Shown: positions 7,429 through 16,912, counted from the stretch's first letter. The stretch is 64,000 nt of DNA from Candidatus Phosphoribacter baldrii (GCA_016704565.1 JADIZV010000001.1:1116001-1180000); one strand, 5' to 3'. The notes: generated by a model not told the origin, from the letters alone. Numbers and translations are program-made.

Positions 7429-8952
7429 ATGACTGAGCAGTTCGTGCTTCAGATGCAGAACATCTCCAAGACCTTCCCAGGCGTCCGGGCACTTGACACA
7501 GTCAACCTCGAAGTGCGCCCCGGCACCGTCCACGCCCTGATGGGGGAGAACGGCGCCGGCAAGTCAACCCTGATGAAGATCCTCATCGGCATGTATCAGA
7601 TGGATGCCGGGGGTGCGATCGTTCTCGATGGTCAGACGGCCGCGATCAAGGACACCGCCTCCGGCCTCGCTCACGGCATCTCGATGATCCACCAGGAACT
7701 CTCGCCGGTGCCCGAGATGACCGTCGCGGAGAACATCTTCCTGGGCCGGGAACCGACCGCCCGGTTCGGGCTGGTCAGCCGCAAGGTCATGGTGGATGAG
7801 TGCCGCAAGCTCTTCGACCGGTGGGAGATCCGGATCAACCCGTCCGCCAAGATGCGCAGCCTCTCGATCGCTCAGACCCAGATGGTCGAGATCGCCAAGG
7901 CGATCAGCTTTGACTCGCGGATCATCATCATGGACGAGCCGACCTCGGCGATCACCGAGGTCGAGGTGGCCCACCTCCACCGGATGATCGACCAGCTGCG
8001 CGAGCGCGGCAAGGCGATCATCTACATCACGCACAAGATGGACGAGGTCTTCAAGATCTCCGACTACGTCACGGTGTTCCGCGACGGCAAGCTCGTGAAC
8101 ACACTTCCGGCCGCCGACCTCGATCGGGACAAGCTCATCGCCCTCATGGTGGGGCGCGAGCTGACCGAGATGTTCCCCAAGGAACATGCCGAGGTCGGTG
8201 ATGTCGTGCTCTCCGTGCGTGGCCTCAACCGTGGCTCCCTCGTCAAGGACGTCAGTTTCGAGTTGCGCCGCGGCGAGATCCTCGGCTTTGCCGGCCTGAT
8301 GGGGGCGGGTCGCACCGAAGTCCTCGAAACCCTCTTCGGAGTGGCCGCAGCCGAGAGCGGCGAGATCGTCGTGGACGGCAAGTCGGTGCGGATCAAACAA
8401 CCCAAGGACGCGATCGCCGCAGGCCTGGCGCTGCTGACTGAGGACCGCAAGCTCACCGGGATCATGGGCGTGCTCTCGGTCCGGGACAACATGATCATGG
8501 CGGCGCTGCCGAAATACAGCCCCAACGGCATGCTCCAGAAGCGCCGGATCGAGCAGGTCTGCGAGGAGCAACGCAAAGCGCTCGCACTCAAGACCCCCTC
8601 ACTCAACCAGCACATCCAGAACCTCTCCGGCGGCAATCAGCAGAAGGTGCTCATCTCGCGCTGGCTGCTCACCCTGCCGGAGATCCTCATGATCGACGAG
8701 CCGACCCGCGGCATCGACGTTGGCGCCAAGTCCGAGATCCATCGCCTCATGTCGGCGCTCGCCAAGACCGGCAAGGCGATCATCATGGTCTCCTCTGAGA
8801 TGCCCGAAGTGCTCGGCATGAGCGACCGTGTCGTCGTCATGCACGAGGGTCGGGTCAGCGGGGTTGTTGACCGGGCTGAGGCCACCCAGGAACGCATCAT
8901 GCAGCTCGCCACCGGAACCGCGGGTGCCACTGGGCCCGCAGACGCAGCCTGA
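7429..8952 (+). CDS. sugar ABC transporter ATP-binding protein (RbsA/MglA type)
   Basis: Start at ATG 7429 with GAAGAGGG before it; 507 residues. It holds two ABC domains in one chain, as in monosaccharide transporters. The first has Walker A GENGAGKST (residues 39-47), a degenerate signature SIAQTQ and Walker B IIIMDEPTS. The second has the degenerate P-loop GLMGAGRTE, signature LSGGNQQK and Walker B ILMIDEPTRGID. It energises uptake through the permease encoded 11 bp downstream. Substrate (inositol) is inferred from position. Confidence 0.92.
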   Translation: MTEQFVLQMQNISKTFPGVRALDTVNLEVRPGTVHALMGENGAGKSTLMKILIGMYQMDAGGAIVLDGQTAAIKDTASGLAHGISMIHQELSPVPEMTVAENIFLGREPTARFGLVSRKVMVDECRKLFDRWEIRINPSAKMRSLSIAQTQMVEIAKAISFDSRIIIMDEPTSAITEVEVAHLHRMIDQLRERGKAIIYITHKMDEVFKISDYVTVFRDGKLVNTLPAADLDRDKLIALMVGRELTEMFPKEHAEVGDVVLSVRGLNRGSLVKDVSFELRRGEILGFAGLMGAGRTEVLETLFGVAAAESGEIVVDGKSVRIKQPKDAIAAGLALLTEDRKLTGIMGVLSVRDNMIMAALPKYSPNGMLQKRRIEQVCEEQRKALALKTPSLNQHIQNLSGGNQQKVLISRWLLTLPEILMIDEPTRGIDVGAKSEIHRLMSALAKTGKAIIMVSSEMPEVLGMSDRVVVMHEGRVSGVVDRAEATQERIMQLATGTAGATGPADAA

Positions 8953-8963
8953 GAGGGATAGCC

Positions 8964-9959
8964 ATGGCCACGACCACCACCGCGGACGTCAAGTCGAAGT
9001 TCGACACCGCAGCGTTCATCAAGCAGTACGCCATCATCGGCATCCTCATCATCTTCGTCGTGGTGCTCACCTTCGCGACCGGCGGCAAGTTCCTGCAGAC
9101 CCAGAACCTGCTCAACGTCGTCACCCAGGTGGCCGCGATCGGGATCATCGCGATCGGAATGACCTTCGTCATCATCACCCTCGGCATCGACCTGTCCGTC
9201 GGGTCGATCCTCGCGGTCGCCGCCGTGGTGTCCACGAGCCTTGCCCAGCTGCCTTCGGCGACGGCGAAATACCCCGACCTGCACCTTCCGGTCATCGTCG
9301 CCGTGCTCGCCGGCATCGCGGTCGGAGCACTCGCCGGGTGGACCAACGGCTTCCTCATCGCGACCTTCAAGATCGCGCCGTTCATCGCCACCCTCGGCAT
9401 GATGAGCTCGGCGCGCGGGCTGGCTCTCATCTACAGCGATGGTCGCCCGATCAGCCGGTTGGACCCGACCTTCAACTTCCTCGGCCAGAACGCGATCCTG
9501 GGCATCCCGGTCCCGATCATCATCTTCGCCATCGTGGCCGTGACCGCGCATGTCATCCTCAACTACACGCGGTTCGGCCGGCATGTCTACGCGATCGGTG
9601 GCAACGAGCAGGCCGCTCGGGTCTCGGGTATCAACCTCAAGCGCGCCACGATCGTCATCTACACCCTCTGCGGTCTGCTCGCCGGCATCGCCGGCGTGAT
9701 TTCCGCCGGTCGCATCGGCTCAGGTAACCCGCAACTCGGGACCGGCATCGAGCTCGACGCGATCACCGCGGCGGTCATCGGCGGAACGAGCTTCAAGGGC
9801 GGCATTGGCACGATCTGGGGCACCGTCATCGGCGCGCTCATCATCCAGAGCCTCAACACCGGCCTTGTGCTGTTGGGTATGAACGACTTCGTCCAGATGG
9901 TCGTCAAGGGCGCCATCATCATCGTCGCGGTCATCCTCGACGAGCGTAAGAACCGGTGA
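8964..9959 (+). CDS. sugar ABC transporter permease
   Basis: The 331-residue protein belongs to the RbsC/BPD_transp_2 family. About nine or ten hydrophobic segments are visible, beginning at residues 20-42. The family segments GMTFVIITLGIDLSVGS and FKIAPFIATLGMMSSARG are present, as is the conserved loop GRHVYAIGGNEQAARVSGI. It forms the membrane channel for the lipoprotein and ATPase encoded just upstream. GAGAGGG precedes the ATG. Its TGA overlaps the GTG of the next gene. Confidence 0.93.
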   Translation: MATTTTADVKSKFDTAAFIKQYAIIGILIIFVVVLTFATGGKFLQTQNLLNVVTQVAAIGIIAIGMTFVIITLGIDLSVGSILAVAAVVSTSLAQLPSATAKYPDLHLPVIVAVLAGIAVGALAGWTNGFLIATFKIAPFIATLGMMSSARGLALIYSDGRPISRLDPTFNFLGQNAILGIPVPIIIFAIVAVTAHVILNYTRFGRHVYAIGGNEQAARVSGINLKRATIVIYTLCGLLAGIAGVISAGRIGSGNPQLGTGIELDAITAAVIGGTSFKGGIGTIWGTVIGALIIQSLNTGLVLLGMNDFVQMVVKGAIIIVAVILDERKNR

Positions 9960-11032
9960 TCGACGACGCCGGCCAGGGCGTGTCGCTGCCGGCGCCGCGC
10001 ACGCCCGATCCCCAGCAGGCCCCACCGCTTCGGTGGGGCCTGCTCGGTGCGGGGTGGATCGCCGATAGGTTCGTCACCTCCCTGCGGGGCCACACCACGC
10101 AGATCCCGTATGCCGTGTGGGCACCTCGCCCGTCCGCCGCCGCGGACTTCGCCCGGCAGCACGGCATACCCCATGTCCACTTAAGCGCCGCAGACCTGAC
10201 CTACGCCCCTGACGTCGATGTCGTCTATGTCGCAGGCCCACACCACACGCACCGCGAGCTCGCTCTCGCCGCCATTGCTGCAGGCAAGCCCGTCCTCATC
10301 GAGAAGCCGTTGGCGCTCAACGCGCAACAGGCACGCGAGATCGCGGACGCGGCGCGTGAGGCAGGCGTCTTCGCCATGGAGGCGCTCTGGAGCGTGTGCC
10401 TGCCGAAGTTCGATGTCGTCCGCCAGGTGCTGACCGCCGGGACGCTCGGGCCGATCCGCACGGTGACCGCGGACCTGGGTGAATACTTCGCGCGCGATCA
10501 CCGCATCCTGCGCCGAGACCTCGCGGGCGGGCCGGTCCTCGACCTCGGCACCTACCCGGTCGCGTTGGCAACCTGGGTCCTCGGACGGCCGGCCACCGTG
10601 CAGGCCCTCGCCCAGCCCGATCCGGCCGGCGTGATGGCGCAGACGGCAGCGGTCCTCACCTACGGCTCGGGCCCTGGTGACGGAGCGCTCGCCCTCCTGC
10701 ATTGCTCACTGGCCACCGCCACCCCAACCTGCGGGGAGGTCAGCGGCGACCTCGGCACCCTGAGCCTCGACGCACCCTTCTACCAGCCAGGCGGCCTCAC
10801 CCTGCGGCTGCGGGACGGCCGGATGGCCCGCTACGAGGAGCCCCAGATCGCGCACGACGGGCTGCACTTCGAGGCAGCCGAGGTGGCGCGGTGCGTCCGG
10901 GCCGGGCTCAGCGAGTCGCCGCTGCGTCCGCTCGCCGACTCGATCGCCATGCTTGAGGTCATGGACGAGATCCGTCGACAGACCGGCGACACCTTCGACA
11001 TGGAGGTGGGCGGCATACCGGATCCGCGGTGA
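9956..11032 (+). CDS. Gfo/Idh/MocA-family oxidoreductase
   Basis: GTG start overlapping the permease stop (GTGA); 358 residues. About 25 non-conserved residues precede the Rossmann motif GLLGAGWIADRF, so a later start is possible, but none with a good ribosome site is evident. EKPLALN and the C-terminal beta-sheet domain identify the family. Enzymes of this group next to inositol or sugar transporters usually oxidise the imported sugar or its epimer. A perfect 11-bp hairpin (10016-10026 and 10032-10042) lies inside the first codons and may damp expression relative to the transporter. Confidence 0.8.
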   Translation: MIDDAGQGVSLPAPRTPDPQQAPPLRWGLLGAGWIADRFVTSLRGHTTQIPYAVWAPRPSAAADFARQHGIPHVHLSAADLTYAPDVDVVYVAGPHHTHRELALAAIAAGKPVLIEKPLALNAQQAREIADAAREAGVFAMEALWSVCLPKFDVVRQVLTAGTLGPIRTVTADLGEYFARDHRILRRDLAGGPVLDLGTYPVALATWVLGRPATVQALAQPDPAGVMAQTAAVLTYGSGPGDGALALLHCSLATATPTCGEVSGDLGTLSLDAPFYQPGGLTLRLRDGRMARYEEPQIAHDGLHFEAAEVARCVRAGLSESPLRPLADSIAMLEVMDEIRRQTGDTFDMEVGGIPDPR

Positions 11033-11132
11033 GCACCGAGACGGCCGGGGGCCGCGAACGGTGAGCGGGTAGGCTCGACACCGAGCCGTCGCCGACCCGG
11101 CGCGCCCGCCCCAGTTGAGGAGTCCGCCTGTC

Positions 11133-14100
11133 ATGGGAGCCTCGCCCGCCCCGGTGCTGACCAGCTTCGAGGGCGGACGCGCCCTCTCGGACTTCCGGGC
11201 GGCCGGGCTGCTGCGGCGGTTGCGCGAGCGGGTCCCGGCCGTGACCGGGGTCTGCGCGCGGCACGTCCACTGGGTCGCCAGCGCCGGTCCGCTCGACGCC
11301 GACACTCAAGGGCGCCTCGCGCGGCTGCTCGACTACGGCGACCCGTATGCCGCCCCCGCACCGTCCGGCCCGGCCACCGTTCTCGTCGTCGCCCCCCGGT
11401 TGGGCACCGTGTCGCCGTGGGCCTCCAAGGCAACCGACATCGCCCACAACTGCGGCTTCGACATCCGCCGGGTCGAGCGGGTCACCGAATACCGGTTCGA
11501 GGGGGCCGTGCTCACCGGCGCGGACCTGGCGGCCACCGCCGAGCTCGTCCACGACCGGATGACCGAGAGCGTCCTGCTCGAACACGCAGGCGCCGCAGCG
11601 CTGTTCGACGAACGTGAGGCCGAGCCGTTGGCCCACGTCGAGGTCCTGGCCCGGGGGCGCGAGGCGCTTGTCGAGGCGAACACGGCATACGGGCTGGCCC
11701 TGTCCGAGGACGAGGTGGACTATCTCGTCGACGCGTTCCGGGGGTTGGGCCGCAACCCGAGCGACGTCGAGCTGATGATGTTCGCGCAGGCCAACAGCGA
11801 GCACTGCCGGCACAAGATCTTCAACGCCCGCTTCGTCATCGACGGCCAGGTCCAGGATCGGTCGCTGTTCCAGATGATCCGGCACACCGAGGCGGTGAGC
11901 CCGCGGCATACGGTCGTCGCCTATTCCGACAACGCCTCGGTGATGGAGGGCGGAGTCGTCCCACGCTGGCTCCCGCAGGCGCAGACCGAGCCGAGCCGGT
12001 ATGTCGCCCACGAGGACACCGTCCACGTCCTCATGAAGGTCGAGACCCACAACCACCCGACGGCGATCTCGCCCTTCCCGGGTGCGGCGACCGGGGCGGG
12101 TGGCGAGATCCGTGACGAAGGGGCGACCGGACGGGGTTCGCGGCCCAAGGCCGGGCTGACCGGCTTTGCGGTCTCCAACCTGCACCTGCCTGGCACCGAC
12201 GAGCCCTGGGAGCGCGATCCGATCGGGGCACCGGGGCACCTGGCGACGCCGCTAGAGATCATGCTCGACGGGCCGATCGGCGGCGCGGCGTTCAACAACG
12301 AGTTCGGACGGCCGGGCCTCGGGGGCTTCTTCCGGGTCTATGAACAGACCGTGGCCGGGGTCCGTCGCGGCTACCACAAGCCGATCATGAGCGCGGGCGG
12401 GATGGGGACCATCTCGGCCTCGCAGACACACAAGGTAACCTTCGCGCCGGGAACGCTGCTCGTGCAGCTGGGTGGGCCGGGCATGCGGATCGGGATGGGC
12501 GGTGGCGCGGCCTCATCGATGGCGGCCGGAGCGAACGCGGCGCACCTGGACTTCGACTCGGTGCAGCGCGGCAACCCCGAGATCGAGCGACGGGCTCAGG
12601 AGGTCATCAACCACTGCTGGGCGCTGGGCTCGGACAACCCGATCCTCGCGATCCACGACGTGGGGGCCGGAGGGCTGTCCAATGCCTTCCCGGAGCTCGT
12701 CGACGGCGCAGGGTTGGGCGCGCGGTTCGATCTGCAGGCCATTCCGTTGGAAGAGAGCGGTCTTGCGCCCAAGGAGGCCTGGTGCAACGAGAGCCAGGAG
12801 CGCTATGTCGTGGCGCTGGCTCCCGAGGCTCTGGAGCTCTTCGCGCGGCTGTGTGAGCGTGAGCGGTGCCCGTTCGCCGTCGTCGGGGTGGCCGGTGACG
12901 ACGGGATGCTCGTGCTCGAAGACGGACCCGGCGGCGAGCGGGCGATCGACATGCCTATGGAGGTCCTGCTCGGCAAGCCTCCGCAGATGCAGCGCGACGT
13001 CGAGCGGGTGGACCGGGTCGAGACCGAGCTCGATCTGACCGGCGTTGACCTGGCGACGGTGGCGCTGGACGTCCTGCGCCACCCGACCGTGGCGAGCAAA
13101 CGGTTCCTCGTCACCATCGGCGACCGCACCGTCGGCGGATTGAGTCACCGTGACCAGATGGTAGGCCCGTGGCAGGTCCCGGTGGCCGACGTTGCGGTGA
13201 CGCTCGCGGCATACGAGGGCTTTGCCGGCGAGGCGATGGCCAGCGGCGAGCGGATGCCCCTGGCCGCGCTCGACGCCCCGGCCTCCGGCCGAATGGCGGT
13301 CGGTGAGGCGCTGACCAACCTGCTCGCGGCGCCGGTCGACCTGGAGCGAATCAAGCTGTCCTGCAACTGGATGGCCGCGTGCGGCGAACCCGGTGAGGAC
13401 GCGGCCCTGTTCGACACCGTGCGGGCGGTCGCGCTGGAGCTGTGCCCAGAGTTGGGCATCGGCGTGCCGGTCGGCAAGGACTCGTTGTCGATGCGCACGA
13501 CGTGGACCGATGAGGGCGGGTTCGCGCGCAAGGTGGTCGCTCCGGTCAGTCTCGTCGTCACGGCCTTCGCCACGCTATCCAACGTCCGCGGGACGCTGAC
13601 GCCCCAATTGCGCGGCGACGGCTCGGTCCTCGTGCTCGTCGACCTGGCGGCTGGGAAGGCGCGCCTCGGTGGGTCGATCCTCGCGCAGGTGCTCGGCGGT
13701 TTCGGCGGTGCCGTCCCTGACCTCGACGACGCAACGCGGCTTCGCGGCCTGTATGCCGCCCTCGCCGACCTCCGCGCCCGCGACCTGGTCTCGGCCTATC
13801 ACGACCGGTCCGACGGCGGCTTGTGGGCGACCGTGTGCGAGATGGCTTTTGCCGGTCGGGTCGGCGTGCAGGTCGGGTTGCCCGCGGGCCTTAGCGACGC
13901 GGATGTCGTGCGGTGGATGTTTGCGGAGGAGCTCGGGGTTGTGCTCGAAGTGCCCGCGGTCGCCCTGCGCGATGTCGTGGCGCTCCTGCGCGAACACGGG
14001 CTGGGCGACTGCGTCGAGGTGATCGGCCGGACTCTCAAGACCCCGGCTGTGGCCGTTACGCGGGGCGATGAAGTGTTGCTGCACAAGGAGATCCGAGAGC

Positions 14101-15035
14101 TTCAGCAGGCGTGGGACGAGGTGTCCTGGCGGATCTCGGCGCTGCGGGACAACCCGGAGTGCGCGGACGAGGAGCACGCGTCGGCGGGTTCGCCGGACGA
14201 CGTCGGGTTGCACGTGGCGCTGACCTTCGACCCCGCCGACGACGTGGCGGCGCCTTATGTCAACCTCGGCGCCCGACCCAAGGTGGCGATCCTGCGTGAG
14301 CAGGGGGTCAACAGCCACGTCGAGACGAGCTTCGCCTTCGATCGGGCCGGGTTCGACACGTTCGACGTCCACATGACCGACCTGCAGACCGGCCGAGCCG
14401 ACCTCGCGGCATACCAAGGCTTCGTGGCGTGCGGGGGGTTCTCTTACGGCGACACGCTGGGCGCCGGGGAGGGGTGGGCGCGCTCGGTGCTGTTCAATCC
14501 CGCTCTCGCGCAGGCGTTCCACGAGTTCTTCCACCGCCCCGACACGTTCGCGCTGGGGATCTGCAATGGGTGTCAGATGATGGCGGCGCTGGCCGACCAC
14601 ATCCCCGGGGCCGACGCCTGGCCGCGGTTCACCCGCAACCGGAGTGAGCAGTTCGAGGCCAGGCTGTCGCTCGTCGAAGTGATGGACAGTCCGTCGATCT
14701 TCTTCTCGGGCATGACCGGCAGCCGCATCCCCATCGCGGTCGCGCACGGCGAGGGCCGCGCCGACTTCTCGCAGCGCGGCGACGCGGCGGCGGTGCTCGG
14801 CGCCATGCGGTTCGTCGATGGCGCTGGTCGGCCGGCGACGGCATACCCCGCGAACCCCAACGGCAGCCCTGACGGGCTCACCGCGGTGACGACGGCAGAC
14901 GGGCGCTTCACGGTGCTCATGCCGCACCCCGAGCGGGTGTTGCGCAACGCGCAACTGTCCTGGACCGACGGCGATGCGTCGGCGATGAGCCCGTGGCTGC
15001 GGATGTTCCGCAACGCCCGGGCCTGGGTGGGCTGA
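11133..15035 (+). CDS. purL: phosphoribosylformylglycinamidine synthase, single-chain form
   Basis: ATG 11133 is chosen because TTGAGGAG (11115-11122) fits as its ribosome site. The 1300-residue enzyme carries out step four of purine synthesis, FGAR plus glutamine and ATP to FGAM. An N-terminal PurS-like domain (to about residue 150) is followed by two ATP-grasp-like AIRS modules (ETHNHPTAISPFPGA; GKDSLSMRTTW) and a C-terminal class I glutaminase with nucleophile Cys1144 (GICNGCQ) and HGEGR. Most actinobacteria have separate purS, purQ and purL, so the fused form is notable. Confidence 0.96.
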   Translation: MGASPAPVLTSFEGGRALSDFRAAGLLRRLRERVPAVTGVCARHVHWVASAGPLDADTQGRLARLLDYGDPYAAPAPSGPATVLVVAPRLGTVSPWASKATDIAHNCGFDIRRVERVTEYRFEGAVLTGADLAATAELVHDRMTESVLLEHAGAAALFDEREAEPLAHVEVLARGREALVEANTAYGLALSEDEVDYLVDAFRGLGRNPSDVELMMFAQANSEHCRHKIFNARFVIDGQVQDRSLFQMIRHTEAVSPRHTVVAYSDNASVMEGGVVPRWLPQAQTEPSRYVAHEDTVHVLMKVETHNHPTAISPFPGAATGAGGEIRDEGATGRGSRPKAGLTGFAVSNLHLPGTDEPWERDPIGAPGHLATPLEIMLDGPIGGAAFNNEFGRPGLGGFFRVYEQTVAGVRRGYHKPIMSAGGMGTISASQTHKVTFAPGTLLVQLGGPGMRIGMGGGAASSMAAGANAAHLDFDSVQRGNPEIERRAQEVINHCWALGSDNPILAIHDVGAGGLSNAFPELVDGAGLGARFDLQAIPLEESGLAPKEAWCNESQERYVVALAPEALELFARLCERERCPFAVVGVAGDDGMLVLEDGPGGERAIDMPMEVLLGKPPQMQRDVERVDRVETELDLTGVDLATVALDVLRHPTVASKRFLVTIGDRTVGGLSHRDQMVGPWQVPVADVAVTLAAYEGFAGEAMASGERMPLAALDAPASGRMAVGEALTNLLAAPVDLERIKLSCNWMAACGEPGEDAALFDTVRAVALELCPELGIGVPVGKDSLSMRTTWTDEGGFARKVVAPVSLVVTAFATLSNVRGTLTPQLRGDGSVLVLVDLAAGKARLGGSILAQVLGGFGGAVPDLDDATRLRGLYAALADLRARDLVSAYHDRSDGGLWATVCEMAFAGRVGVQVGLPAGLSDADVVRWMFAEELGVVLEVPAVALRDVVALLREHGLGDCVEVIGRTLKTPAVAVTRGDEVLLHKEIRELQQAWDEVSWRISALRDNPECADEEHASAGSPDDVGLHVALTFDPADDVAAPYVNLGARPKVAILREQGVNSHVETSFAFDRAGFDTFDVHMTDLQTGRADLAAYQGFVACGGFSYGDTLGAGEGWARSVLFNPALAQAFHEFFHRPDTFALGICNGCQMMAALADHIPGADAWPRFTRNRSEQFEARLSLVEVMDSPSIFFSGMTGSRIPIAVAHGEGRADFSQRGDAAAVLGAMRFVDGAGRPATAYPANPNGSPDGLTAVTTADGRFTVLMPHPERVLRNAQLSWTDGDASAMSPWLRMFRNARAWVG

Positions 15036-15039
15036 GCAC

Positions 15040-15711
15040 GTGGGGTCTGGGGCGGGGCGCTTGGTCGTGTTCGACTGCGACGGCGTGCTCGTTGACAGCG
15101 AGCGGCTCAACGTCGACCTCGACGTGCGCGCGATCGGCGAGCTGGGCTGGCCGATCACTCGCGAGGAGGTCATCGCGCGGCATGTCGGGCTGTCCGAGGC
15201 CGACGCGACCGCCGACATCGAGTCGGTCATCGGGCGGCCAATCCCGCCGGAGTGGGTGGCGCGGTGGCGGGGGCTGTATCTGGCGGCATACGAGACGGAG
15301 TTGGAGGCCATCCCGGGGGTGGGGGCGGCCATCGAGGCGCTGGTGGCCAGCGAATGGGCGGTGTGCGTCGCGACGAGTGGCAGCCGTGACGGCACCTGGC
15401 GGAAGCTGACGCGCTGTGCCCTGGACGGGTGGTTCACCGACGGGAGCGTCTTCACGGCCGCCGATGTGGCGCGCGGGAAGCCTGCGCCCGACCTGTTCCT
15501 CTGGGCAGCACGGAGCATGGGTGTCGCGCCGGATCGGTGCGTGGTGGTGGAGGACTCACCTCACGGGGTGGCCGCCTCTCGAGCTGCCGGTATGCCGTGC
15601 GTCGGCTTCGCCGGCAGCGTCACCTCCCGGGCGCAGTTGGCGGCTGCCGACCTCGTGATTGATGACATGTCGGAGTTGTCGGCGGCGATCCAGACGCTGC
15701 TCGATGCCTGA
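15040..15711 (+). CDS. HAD-superfamily phosphatase (beta-phosphoglucomutase/Gph-like)
   Basis: GTG start four bases after purL; 223 residues. The nucleophile motif FDCDGVLVDSE is at residues 9-19, motif II is ATSGS, motif III includes KPAPDLF and motif IV VVVEDSPHG. This is a HAD subfamily I hydrolase with a helical cap, most like phosphoglycolate phosphatase or beta-phosphoglucomutase-like enzymes. The substrate cannot be read from sequence. Tight spacing suggests cotranscription with purL. Confidence 0.88.
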   Translation: MGSGAGRLVVFDCDGVLVDSERLNVDLDVRAIGELGWPITREEVIARHVGLSEADATADIESVIGRPIPPEWVARWRGLYLAAYETELEAIPGVGAAIEALVASEWAVCVATSGSRDGTWRKLTRCALDGWFTDGSVFTAADVARGKPAPDLFLWAARSMGVAPDRCVVVEDSPHGVAASRAAGMPCVGFAGSVTSRAQLAAADLVIDDMSELSAAIQTLLDA

Positions 15712-15751
15712 GAAGGTGGCGCAAGTGGGCGCTCGGGGCGGCTGGGCCCGC

Positions 15752-15817
15752 AAAGGTCGACGATCTTTCGCTTGCTCGATGAGACGTGATCGACCCAGCG
15801 AAAGATCGTCGACCTTT
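15752..15817. terminator. bidirectional hairpin with 21-bp perfect arms
   Basis: The arms 15752-15772 and 15797-15817 are perfect complements of 21 bp around a 24-nt loop, and the loop itself has a short ATCGA/TCGAT pairing. It lies between convergent genes (HAD ending at 15711, aminopropyltransferase-like ending at 15923), so it can terminate both strands. The right arm runs into TTTT. I found no second copy in the window. Confidence 0.7.
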
Positions 15818-15922
15818 TCGACTCGCGCGGTCGTGTGTTGGCGCGGGCTCGGTGTGGGGCGCGGTCGCTGTGGGCGCGGGATTGGGACTTCGGCGCGCGA
15901 ATGCGGGGGCGGGAAGGCCGGG

Positions 15923-16912
15923 TCAGCGGACTTGCCAGGCGCCGGGTTCGGGCGGCGCCGGTGAGGGCTGGGCGTTCGCGTCGGTGAAAGGGCGGGCGCC
16001 GGCCAGCAGCCTGGCCAGGTCAGGTCCCGTTCGAAGGCCGGTCGGGATCGGGGCGCTGGCGGTGGCTCGCTGCAGCACGCCGAGGTCGAGTCGGGGGGAA
16101 TCATCAAGCGTTGTCAGGGTCGGGGTCGAGGCAGGGGGCGGGGTCGAGGACCGGCCCGGGGGAGTGCGGCCGCCGACGACTCGGGAGGCGACGGCGACCA
16201 CGTTGCCGAAGCGGCGGCCCTTGAGCACGTCGTGGGTGCTCAAGATCGCCAGCCCGCCAAGCCCGCCAACCCCGTCGAGCCCGCCAACCTCGTCGAGCCC
16301 GCCAAGCCCGTCGAGCCCGTCGAGCCCGCCAAGCCCGCCAAGCCCGTCGACGGCCGCCATCGTCGCGAGCACCCTTGCCGCCCATCGAAGCCCGGGCTCG
16401 TCGGCGAGGTTCGCCAGCAGCAGGCCGCCAGGCGCCAGCACGCGCGCCACATCGGTGAGGAAGGCGGGGGTGACCAGTTCGGCGGGGACTCGGCCCGCGG
16501 CATACGCATCGAGGACGATGACATCCGCGCTGGCCGAGCCCAAGGCGCCGACCCCGGTCCGGCCGTCGACGGGCCGCACCCGGATCCGGTGACCACGGGG
16601 CAGCGGCAGGCGCTCCCGGACGGCCGCGGACAGCGCGGAGTCGGGTTCTAGGACGATCTGCGGCGAACCCGGCCGGGTGTGCTGGACCCACCGGGCGAGG
16701 GTCAGCCCGGCGCCACCGACGTGGGTGACCCGCAGCGGTGCGGGCGCCGCCGGGGAGCAGGACGCGATGGCCAGGCAGAAGTGCTGGACGTACTCGAAGG
16801 TGACCAGGCCCGGGTCGGCCAGGTCGACATGCGACTGGGGCTGGCCGTCCAGCATGACCGTCCAGCCGCCCTGTCCGTCGGGCTCGAAAGCAACGCCCTC
16901 TGCCCTGGTCAC
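15923..16912 (-). CDS. spermidine-synthase-like (aminopropyltransferase-fold) protein
   Basis: GTG start at 16912 overlaps the stop of the DUF3592 gene (GTGA), giving 329 residues. The SAM-type Rossmann core is visible: GGAGLTLARWV (motif I), IVLEPD, and DVIVLDAYAAG. It matches the spermidine-synthase-like proteins common in actinobacteria, most of which have no proven polyamine activity. Within the core, residues about 187-220 form a Gly/Leu repeat encoded by a 9-bp minisatellite. A Pro/Thr-rich C-terminal tail follows. Catalytic function is uncertain. Confidence 0.72.
   Translation of the reverse strand: MTRAEGVAFEPDGQGGWTVMLDGQPQSHVDLADPGLVTFEYVQHFCLAIASCSPAAPAPLRVTHVGGAGLTLARWVQHTRPGSPQIVLEPDSALSAAVRERLPLPRGHRIRVRPVDGRTGVGALGSASADVIVLDAYAAGRVPAELVTPAFLTDVARVLAPGGLLLANLADEPGLRWAARVLATMAAVDGLGGLGGLDGLDGLGGLDEVGGLDGVGGLGGLAILSTHDVLKGRRFGNVVAVASRVVGGRTPPGRSSTPPPASTPTLTTLDDSPRLDLGVLQRATASAPIPTGLRTGPDLARLLAGARPFTDANAQPSPAPPEPGAWQVR
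16251..16352. repeat. 9-bp tandem repeat inside the aminopropyltransferase-like gene
   Basis: About eleven units of the two types GCCCGCCAA and GCCCGTCGA follow one another. On the coding (minus) strand they give alternating LGG and LDG triplets, which keep the frame. Copy number is probably variable between strains. Confidence 0.85.

Noticed and set aside
5720..10100. Recent transfer of the inositol transporter because the GGCATAC word is absent for 4.4 kb
   Set aside because: Core genes such as ppk (51165-53755) and pstC/pstS (48030-50750) also lack the word over 2.5 kb or more, so absence alone is weak evidence.
15786..16592. 268-codon plus-strand frame with Pro/Ser repeats
   Set aside because: It lies opposite the aminopropyltransferase-like gene, and its repeats are just the antisense of the Gly/Leu minisatellite.
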